Made by a program: the position numbers and the translations under genes. 64,000 bases of DNA from the NCBI RefSeq assembly GCF_000421565.1, contig NZ_ATXG01000003.1, positions 124,001 to 188,000 of the forward strand, in the 5' to 3' direction. Each line of letters begins with the position of its first letter. Within the stretch, counting starts at the first letter, position 1. The notes below the pieces were generated by a model. That model saw only the letters and a program-made list of their open reading frames with translations. It was not told the origin of the DNA and ran no database searches. Shown here piece by piece: positions 58,378 through 64,000 of this stretch. This DNA is from Agromyces subbeticus DSM 16689. GTDB lineage: Bacteria > Actinomycetota > Actinomycetes > Actinomycetales > Microbacteriaceae.

Positions 58378-59220
58378 TCAGAGCCAGATGTCGCCGGATG
58401 CCGCGAGCTGACGCCACCCGCCGGCCACGACAGTGGGCGGCAGCACGTCGGCGGCGATGAGCTCGGGCATCACGAGACCGGTGAGGCCCGCGACATCCGA
58501 CACCGGCACCTGGAACGTGCGGAACGGGCCGAGCGGCGGCGCCTCGCCCGGCGCGGGTGCCGCGAGCTCGGTCGTGTCGACGAGCGGCGCCTGGTCGACG
58601 ACGAAGGCCGTGGTGGCGAGAGCGCCGCCCGTGTTCCACGCGACGACCTTCCAGAAGCGCAGGGGCACCCGGATGCCGCGGTACGGCGGATCGCCCGCGG
58701 CGAGCACCGGCGCCGTGAACACGCTGAGCTTCACGCCGTGCACCTCGGCGTGCCCGAGCACGTGGTCTTCGAGGCCGAGCCACAGCTCTTTCGATTGGTT
58801 GAAGCCCGACGCCTGCGGTGCCGCGTTGGGGTAGCGGAACGTCTCGGCGTTCGCACGCGCCGCGATCTCGGGCGGCCCCCACACCGGGTCGCGGCGGCGC
58901 ACGAGGTGCCCGCGATCGAAGTCGTTGCGCGCGTAGATCTCGGGCCCGGCCTGCCAGTCGGAGGGAATGCGTTCGTCGAGCTGCCAGTCGTCGCCGCGCT
59001 CGAGTTCGACGAGGTCGGCGCCGTCGACGTTGACCGCGGTGACGCGAGCAAGACGCCGGCCGGTGTCGAGCACGACCGTGAAGTGCAGGTAGTCGAGCTC
59101 GACGACACTGTCGTGATCGGCCGGCGCTGAGGCATGCCCCGCGGCATCCAGCCCGCCAGGCACCCCGCCGACTCGCGGCATCGCCGCTTCCACCCCGAGG
59201 AACCGCGCGTCGAAACCCAT
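58378..59220 (-). CDS. DNA/RNA non-specific endonuclease (DRGH type), no signal peptide
   Basis: 280-residue nuclease of the NucA/EndoG family. The active-site motif is NDFDRGHLVRRRDPVWG with the general base His105, and a downstream Asn in SGFNQSKELW would bind the metal. Most secreted relatives carry a signal peptide; this one starts MGFDARFLGVEAAMP with none, so it may act inside the cell or use another export route. I use the ATG at 59220. Convergent with the CDF gene. No inhibitor gene is recognised next to it. Confidence 0.87.
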   Translation of the reverse strand: MGFDARFLGVEAAMPRVGGVPGGLDAAGHASAPADHDSVVELDYLHFTVVLDTGRRLARVTAVNVDGADLVELERGDDWQLDERIPSDWQAGPEIYARNDFDRGHLVRRRDPVWGPPEIAARANAETFRYPNAAPQASGFNQSKELWLGLEDHVLGHAEVHGVKLSVFTAPVLAAGDPPYRGIRVPLRFWKVVAWNTGGALATTAFVVDQAPLVDTTELAAPAPGEAPPLGPFRTFQVPVSDVAGLTGLVMPELIAADVLPPTVVAGGWRQLAASGDIWL

Positions 59221-59263
59221 GCGCCGAGTCGACCACGACCCGCCGACACGGCGCAAACCGGCG

Positions 59264-60016
59264 TCAGGAGAGCAGGTCGAAGAGACCCAGTTCGAGCGCC
59301 GCGGCCCTGGCGAGCAGGAACCCGATGATGCCGACGATCCAGCCGGTGGTCTCGGCCGCGTTCTTCTCCATCCACGCGCCGAAGCGCGCGAGCGGTCGCT
59401 CCATCGCCCGGGCGCCCGCGAGCCGCAGCCCGAGCAGCACGAGAGCGGGCAGCACCATCACGATGCAATAGCCGGCGAGCACGAGCAGCCGGGTGCCGGC
59501 GTCGTACTCCGACGTCGACAGCAGTCCGATGCCCACGAGATACGGCAGCATCGACGCGACCTCGACCGCTGCGGCGGCCACGGCGAGCCCCATGAGCGGC
59601 AGCAGGCTGCCGACCTCGTCACCCACGTCGGTGACGGCGCGCTCCCGCCAGCGGGCGAACCGGCCGGGGCCGGACTTCTTGCGCTTGCCGCCGATGAAGA
59701 ACGAGCCGACGAGCAGTGCCACGCCGACGATGAGCTGCGCCCAGAGGAACCCGGGTGTCGCGGCGAGCTCCATCAACTGCGGCAGGGCTGCCGCGGCGAT
59801 CGTGAGCAGCACGATGCCCACCACGAGGTAGAAACCGGCGACGGTCGCGAGGTAGATGAGGATGCGCCCTGGCCGCAGCTTGCCCGGCGCGAGCAGCAAC
59901 CAGGTCGGAATGAGCAGGGTGCCGAAGCTCGTCGAGTCGACGAGGGCGAGCAGCGCGAGGGCGCCGAGCAGCGCAGGGCCGGTGAGGGCGGCTCCGCTCA
60001 GAAGATCGAATTCCAC
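59264..60016 (-). CDS. GAP/Sap-family (LysE-like) membrane protein
   Basis: 250-residue membrane protein with six to seven helices: ALLGALALLALVDSTSFGTL opens it, and the basic loop GGKRKKSGPGRFARWRERAV lies in the middle. It resembles the GAP (glycopeptidolipid-associated)/Sap family of actinobacterial exporters in the LysE superfamily. Substrate unknown; a lipid or small amphiphile is usual. It starts 44 bases upstream of the nuclease gene on the same strand. Confidence 0.8.
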   Translation of the reverse strand: MEFDLLSGAALTGPALLGALALLALVDSTSFGTLLIPTWLLLAPGKLRPGRILIYLATVAGFYLVVGIVLLTIAAAALPQLMELAATPGFLWAQLIVGVALLVGSFFIGGKRKKSGPGRFARWRERAVTDVGDEVGSLLPLMGLAVAAAAVEVASMLPYLVGIGLLSTSEYDAGTRLLVLAGYCIVMVLPALVLLGLRLAGARAMERPLARFGAWMEKNAAETTGWIVGIIGFLLARAAALELGLFDLLS

Positions 60017-60081
60017 CGGTCAAGACTGCCGGATGCCGCGGGCGGGCGAATCCGCCGCGCGACGGATCTCGGGGCGCACGT

Positions 60082-60152
60082 GAGTACCCGATGTGCGCTG
60101 GAGTATCCGCAGTGAGCGCATGATCCGGCACTCACGCGCGCATCGGGTACTC
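60082..60152. repeat. Long inverted repeat at a gene end (copy c)
   Basis: GAGTACCCGATGTGCGC (60082-60098) pairs with GCGCGCATCGGGTACTC (60136-60152), with 16 of 17 matches. The 37-base interior contains GGAGTATCCGCA, also found just inside copy a (43332 region). It begins 47 bases from the TetR stop codon at 60199. Confidence 0.72.
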
Positions 60153-60198
60153 GAACGGGCCTTCAGGACGTCGGCGGGCGGGGCAGGGCAGTCTCGCG

Positions 60199-60753
60199 TC
60201 AGCGCACCCGCAGGGTCGCGAGAATCGCCGCCGCGACGTCGTCGCGGTCGCGGTCGGGCTCGAACACGAGCCACTCGAGCCCCGACATCAGCACGGCGCC
60301 GAACACGCTCGAGGCCATGATGCCGCTACGCCCGGCCGGGGCATCCGTCTCGTCGATCGCCTCGGCGAAGACCGCGAGTGCATCGTGCCGAAGGGCGAAC
60401 AGCGTTTCTTGCCAAGCCCGGTCGGTGCGGAAGATCTCGGACGCCATGAGCTTGGCGAGCGGGGCGTTCGCGGCGATCAGGTCGAGCAGGTCGGTGACGA
60501 GCGCGTTGATCGCCTCCCACCCGCGCAGCTCGCCCTTGGCGCTGCGGAGGGAGTCGGCGAGCGCGCCGACTCCCTCGTGCAGCAGCGCCTCGAAGAGCTG
60601 GTCCTTCGAACTGAAGTTGTAGTACAGGCTGCCCTTGGCGACGCCCGCGCGCTCGGCGACCTCGTCCATGGTCGTGCCGGTGATGCCCTTGGTGGCCGCC
60701 AGCTCGAGCGCGGCGTCGAGGATGGCGCGCTTGGTGGTGTTCGCGCGGGCCAT
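60199..60753 (-). CDS. TetR-family repressor of the YhgE operon
   Basis: 184-residue repressor: TTKRAILDAALELAATKGIT and AERAGVAKGSLYYNFSSKDQ form the DNA-binding domain. GGAG lies seven bases before the ATG at 60753. It is the last gene of the operon with the ATPase and YhgE-type protein, 50 bases after the latter, and is the obvious ligand-responsive repressor for the palindrome at 63643-63658. Confidence 0.92.
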   Translation of the reverse strand: MARANTTKRAILDAALELAATKGITGTTMDEVAERAGVAKGSLYYNFSSKDQLFEALLHEGVGALADSLRSAKGELRGWEAINALVTDLLDLIAANAPLAKLMASEIFRTDRAWQETLFALRHDALAVFAEAIDETDAPAGRSGIMASSVFGAVLMSGLEWLVFEPDRDRDDVAAAILATLRVR

Positions 60754-60803
60754 GCTGTCTCCTCGTTCGTTCGCTCGGGCCGGAACGGATGTCGCGGCCG
60801 GCG

Positions 60804-62891
60804 CTAGATCGCCAGTTCGGGGTGCAGGCGGCCGACGCTCCACATGCGCTGCTTTCCGGCGCTCCAGGCGCTGATCGCGAGCGAGCCGACGAGGATGCCG
60901 GCCAGCACGAGCACCGAGAGCCACAGTCTAGAGTCCACGCCGCCCGTGATGAGCTCGCGCAGGCCGCTCACGACGTAGGAGGCCGGCATGAACGGATGCA
61001 GCGCCTGGAAGAACTGCGGCGTGGTCTCGACGGGGTAGGTGCCACCCGACGAGCTCAACTGCAGCATCAGCAGCACGAGGCTCACGACCCGGCCCGCCGC
61101 CGTGCCGAGCACGATGATGAACATCTGCTGCAGCGCGAGGAAGGCGAGGGTCACGAGATAGATGAACGCCGAGGTCGCGAGCCAGTGAACCGGCTCGAGG
61201 CCGATGCCGTAGACCAGCACGAGCACCATGATCACGACCTGGCCGAGGCCGATCGCCATGGCGGGCAGGAACCCGGTCATGACGGCGCGCAGCCCGGTCG
61301 CCGAGGCGGCGAGGGCGCGAGTCGGCAGCGCGCGCAGGATGAGCCACGTGATGAGTGCACCGACGAAGGTCGCGAGTGCGATGAAGAAAGGGGCGAAACC
61401 CTCGCCGAAGCTCTTCGACTCGTGCTGCCAGCTCTGGTCGAGTTGCACCGGCGAGGCCATCACCTCGGCCCTCGCCTCGATGTCGGCGGTGCTGAGCTGC
61501 GGTGCCGACGCGGCGCCCTCGTCGAGCTTGTCGGCGAGTTCGCGACTGCCGTCGGCCAGCTGGGTCGCGCCCGAGGCGAGCTGCGCGCCACCATCTGAGA
61601 GCTGCCCGGCCCCGCTGACCAGGTCGCCGGTGCCGGCGCTCAGGGTCGCCGCGCCGCTCGCGATGGTGTGAGCTCCGGATGCCGCTTCGCCCGACTTGCC
61701 CGCGAGGGTGGATGCACCGTCGCGCACCTGGGCGGCGCCGGTCGCGAGTTCCGCCGCCTTCGGCGCACCCGCACTGAGACCCGACGAGAGTTGATCGATC
61801 GCGCCGGCGTACTGACCGCTGAGGCCTGCGTAACCCTGCACCGTCGGCAGGGCGGACTGCGCCCCGCTGTTCAGCTCGCCGGCACCTGCCGAGATCGCCT
61901 GCAGTGCCGGAAGAAAGCTGCTCGCGGGTAGCTCGGGGTTCGCCTGCATCTGCGCTGCGAGCGCTTCGAGTGAGCCCGACAGCTGCTGCGTGCCGGCGGC
62001 GAGGTCGCCGGTCTTCGCCGCGATGGCGGTGGCGCCGTCGGCGAGGCCGTGCGCCTTCTCGGCGAGCGTCGCCGAACCCGCCGCCGCATCGTTCATCTTG
62101 CCCGAGAGCTCGGCAGCGCCATCCGCCACCCGGGTCGCACCACTCGAGAGCGTGCCCGCCCCCGAAGCGAGCTGGTCGAGACCGCCGGCGAGGGTACCGG
62201 TGCCGTCGGCGAGCCGCGACGCGCCGGCGTCGAGCGAGCTCGCACCGCTCGCGAGGTCGCCGAGGCCGACGACGAGGGTGCCGGCGCCCGCGTTCGCGGT
62301 CGCGACGCCGTCGGCGAGCGTGCCGGCGCCATCGGCCGCGGCACGGATGCCGTCGCCCGCCTCGTTGATGCCGACGAGCATCGCGTCGGCGGTCTGCTGG
62401 CCGACCTGCTCGGCGACGGCGTCCCGCAACTGCACCATGGCCTGTTTGCCGAGGGTCGAGGCGAGGAAGCTGTTCGAGTCGTTGTAGTCGACCTCGACGG
62501 TCGCGGCCTTCGGGGCATCGGTGCCCACCGAGACGGCACTCGCCGAGAAATCGCTCGGAATCGTGACGGCGAAGTAGTAGTCGCCGTCGGTCACGCCTGC
62601 CGTGGCGTCCGCGGCATCCGTCACGTGCCAGTCGAGCTGACCGCCGCTCGTGAGCTCGTCGACGAGGTCGTCGCCCGCGGTGATCGACGTGCCGTCGCGG
62701 CTCGCGCCGGCGTCGTCGTTCACGAGCGCGACGGGCAGGTTCTTGAGCTCGTCGGTGGGCGCCCAGAACGCCCAGAGGTAGAGCGCGCCGTAGATGAGCG
62801 GAATGAAGAGGAGCACGACGAGCGCGATCTTCGGCAGCACGCCCTTGCGGAAGCGACGGAGCTCCGTACCGGAGGAGAGGAAGGCGAACAT
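60804..62891 (-). CDS. YhgE/Pip-family membrane protein (ABC-2 type)
   Basis: 695 residues. One helix near the N terminus (IALVVLLFIPLIYGALYLW), an external domain, then about 270 residues of repeated GA-rich heptad-like units (such as LADGTGTLAGGLDQLASGAG) predicted to form a long helical stalk, and five to six helices at the C terminus. The family includes phage-infection protein Pip and ESX-like or drug-exporting ABC-2 permeases. Its start overlaps the stop of the ATPase-like gene by one base (TGATG), so they are coupled. Probably exports a lipid, drug or protein under TetR control. Confidence 0.9.
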   Translation of the reverse strand: MFAFLSSGTELRRFRKGVLPKIALVVLLFIPLIYGALYLWAFWAPTDELKNLPVALVNDDAGASRDGTSITAGDDLVDELTSGGQLDWHVTDAADATAGVTDGDYYFAVTIPSDFSASAVSVGTDAPKAATVEVDYNDSNSFLASTLGKQAMVQLRDAVAEQVGQQTADAMLVGINEAGDGIRAAADGAGTLADGVATANAGAGTLVVGLGDLASGASSLDAGASRLADGTGTLAGGLDQLASGAGTLSSGATRVADGAAELSGKMNDAAAGSATLAEKAHGLADGATAIAAKTGDLAAGTQQLSGSLEALAAQMQANPELPASSFLPALQAISAGAGELNSGAQSALPTVQGYAGLSGQYAGAIDQLSSGLSAGAPKAAELATGAAQVRDGASTLAGKSGEAASGAHTIASGAATLSAGTGDLVSGAGQLSDGGAQLASGATQLADGSRELADKLDEGAASAPQLSTADIEARAEVMASPVQLDQSWQHESKSFGEGFAPFFIALATFVGALITWLILRALPTRALAASATGLRAVMTGFLPAMAIGLGQVVIMVLVLVYGIGLEPVHWLATSAFIYLVTLAFLALQQMFIIVLGTAAGRVVSLVLLMLQLSSSGGTYPVETTPQFFQALHPFMPASYVVSGLRELITGGVDSRLWLSVLVLAGILVGSLAISAWSAGKQRMWSVGRLHPELAI

Positions 62892-63622
62892 CAGGCGTGC
62901 TCCAGGATGAGGTCGATGGCGTCAGGGTCGGCTGTCGCCGTGTGCTCCGGCGCGGGAGTTGAGAGGTCGAGCGCGAGCGGCGCGATGCCGAGCTCGGCCC
63001 AGATCTCGGTGTCGGGGGCCGCAGCGGATGCCACGACGGCGGTGCCTGCACGCGAGATCGCGTCGAGGCGATTCCAGAGCAGGAGCCGGGCTGCCGGCGC
63101 CTGCAGCTGCTCGATCTGGTCGAAGAAGAGCACGCGCGGCTCGCTCATCATCGCGAGCGCGATGCGCAGCAGCACGGTCTGCACCTCGTCGAGGTCCCAG
63201 ATCAGGGTGTCCACGGCGGGCAGCGGAGCATCACCGAAGACCGGGGTGAGCACGCGGCGCAGCTCCGCCTCGTCGGTGCGGCGCACGATCGACCACCAGG
63301 GCGCGAGCCACGCTGCCCGCTCGCGGATCGCCGCGCCGACGCTCACCGACTCCTCGAGCGCGTCGATGCCCTGGAACCCCGCGATCGCGGTGAGCTGCTG
63401 CACCGGCCGGGCGCGCTGCGGCAGTTCGTAGCCGAGCACCTCGACACTGCCGCTCGAGGGCTTCATGCGCCCGGCGAGGGTGAGCAGCAGGCTCGTTCGG
63501 CCGCTGCCGGCCGGTCCGTGCAGCACGGTGAGCGTGCTGTCGGCGACGAGGTTCACGGGGCCGTAGACGGCGCCGCGCTTGGAGTGGAGGGCGAGCTCAT
63601 GGGCGCGCACGATGATCGACAC
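62891..63622 (-). CDS. ABC-type ATPase-like protein with altered nucleotide motifs
   Basis: 243-residue protein with the ABC ATPase layout. Walker A is GPAGSGRTS (36-44), with Arg42 where the catalytic Lys should be. The Q-loop FQG (Gln84) is present. The signature LSGGQ is replaced by DLDEVQT (143-149), and Walker B ends RVLFFDQIEQ (Asp168-Gln169), so the catalytic Glu is Gln. It may bind ATP but hydrolyse poorly. The GTG at 63622 has AAGGA upstream. First gene of the operon with YhgE and TetR; it may be a regulatory partner of the membrane protein rather than a motor. Confidence 0.85.
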   Translation of the reverse strand: MSIIVRAHELALHSKRGAVYGPVNLVADSTLTVLHGPAGSGRTSLLLTLAGRMKPSSGSVEVLGYELPQRARPVQQLTAIAGFQGIDALEESVSVGAAIRERAAWLAPWWSIVRRTDEAELRRVLTPVFGDAPLPAVDTLIWDLDEVQTVLLRIALAMMSEPRVLFFDQIEQLQAPAARLLLWNRLDAISRAGTAVVASAAAPDTEIWAELGIAPLALDLSTPAPEHTATADPDAIDLILEHA

Positions 63623-63642
63623 GATGCATCCTTCTCGATTTG

Positions 63643-63684
63643 TACTGACTAGTCAGTATAGAACGCGACGAGCAGACGCGGCAA
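63643..63684 (-). promoter_or_regulatory. Promoter and perfect 16-bp TetR operator of the YhgE operon
   Basis: TACTGACTAGTCAGTA (63643-63658) is a perfect palindrome. The promoter on the minus strand is TTGCCG (63684-63679), 18 bases, TATACT (63660-63655), so the palindrome covers the end of the -10 and the start point. TGACTAGTCA cores are typical of TetR sites. The operon-encoded TetR (60199-60753) is the likely binder. Confidence 0.8.
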
Positions 63685-63685
63685 C

Positions 63686-64000
63686 TCAGCTGCCGATGCG
63701 CACGAACTGCACAGCACTGACGCGGTGGAACGCGGTGTTGCGAACCTCGAGGCGCACGACACCGGTGGCGCCGGCGTCGTAGCGGAAGCTGCCGAGCGGG
63801 CGCCAGGCTGCGGCTCCCTCGGTCTGGTTCACGATGACCTCGGTGCGGCCGCCCTGATGCTCGACGACGTAGGCGGCCGAGGTGGTCGTGGTCGGGTTCG
63901 TCGGGTACCAGACCGCGACCCGGTACTCGCCCGCCTCGGGCAGGGGCACCTGCCACGTGACGGTGCTGCCCACCGAATCGACATCGCTGTAGCGCGTGCG
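63686..64000 (-). CDS. C-terminal golvesin-like domain of a truncated secreted protein
   Basis: Last 104 residues of a longer gene that reads in from the right edge. VTWQVPLPEAGEYRVAVWYP, then VVEHQGGRTEVIVNQTEG and LGSFRYDAGATGVVRLEV, ending VQFVRIGS, match the golvesin/xanthan-lyase C-terminal beta-sandwich found in secreted glycosidases and lyases. The catalytic part is outside the window. Its stop lies just before the promoter of the YhgE operon. Confidence 0.8.
   Translation of the reverse strand, partial: RTRYSDVDSVGSTVTWQVPLPEAGEYRVAVWYPTNPTTTTSAAYVVEHQGGRTEVIVNQTEGAAAWRPLGSFRYDAGATGVVRLEVRNTAFHRVSAVQFVRIGS

Noticed and set aside
60017-60198. Possible tRNA or small RNA in the palindromic region
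   Set aside because: The stem is a single long inverted repeat without cloverleaf arms, and related sequences occur after other genes.

Overview
The window is a 64-kb piece of a high-GC (by eye about 70%) actinobacterial chromosome. GC-rich third codon positions, frequent GTG starts, LacI/TetR/MarR regulators beside most catabolic genes, small-gene content and an over-represented octamer (CGGATGCC/GGCATCCG) fit the family Microbacteriaceae, perhaps an Agromyces-like genus. That assignment is inference from style and protein families; no rRNA or marker gene is present. I saw no tRNA, rRNA, CRISPR array, insertion sequence or prophage gene.

Layout. 1-3.7 kb: a fructan module, a levansucrase (GH68, cut by the left edge) facing a membrane-anchored GH32 levanase/fructosidase, with a promoter and a palindrome for each. 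3.9-10 kb: a MalT/LAL-type LuxR regulator and a 1104-residue surface protein with five DUF11 repeats and a sorting-signal-like C terminus; this block lacks the octamer common elsewhere and may be acquired. 10.2-14.7 kb: a LacI regulator, a second large LuxR regulator and a 62-aa small protein. 14.8-21.3 kb: an oligosaccharide operon (binding lipoprotein, two permeases, GH2 glycosidase) facing its LacI regulator, with two near-identical 17-bp operators between them. 21.4-25.9 kb: imine-reductase-like enzyme and HxlR regulator, a 38-aa membrane peptide, a PNPOx-like protein facing a MocR regulator, and a LysM lipoprotein. 25.9-29.2 kb: a beta-lactamase-fold lipoprotein that has lost its catalytic motifs, then a TetR gene facing a deazaflavin-type reductase/SDR pair.

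29.3-35.8 kb: an iron island. A ferric-iron ABC transporter (binding protein, fused permease, ATPase) and a convergent gene fusing an adenylation domain, a carrier domain and a membrane acyltransferase each carry a DtxR/IdeR-type iron box. 35.9-39.5 kb: an S9 oligopeptidase and a BBE-like flavoenzyme. 39.6-41.4 kb: DUF1761 membrane protein/TetR pair and a DUF1349 protein. 41.5-46.2 kb: an arsenic island: ArsR, an ars-associated flavoprotein, an ArsR-ArsC fusion, a stand-alone ArsC and an MFS transporter, with no ArsB or Acr3 in view. Two 18-bp operators (CATAGAyNNNNrTCTATG) precede the fusion and arsC.

46.3-51 kb: mostly single housekeeping or hypothetical genes (GIY-YIG protein with zinc knuckles, methyltransferase, cupin, OhrR-type regulator, hydroxyacid dehydrogenase). 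51.2-55 kb: an HAE1-type RND efflux pump facing a MarR regulator. 55-60 kb: flavin reductase, a frameshifted FAD monooxygenase, a CDF metal transporter, a cytosolic DRGH-type nuclease and a GAP/LysE-like membrane protein. 60.2-63.7 kb: an operon of a degenerate ABC ATPase, a YhgE/Pip membrane protein and a TetR repressor under a perfect 16-bp palindrome. The right edge holds the C-terminal golvesin-like domain of a truncated gene.

The most unusual items are the iron-regulated adenylation-carrier-acyltransferase fusion, the cysteine-free ArsR domain fused to an arsenate reductase, the dead beta-lactamase lipoprotein, the ATPase with altered Walker motifs, the family of nested palindromes at gene ends, and the over-represented octamer that also forms a terminator stem.
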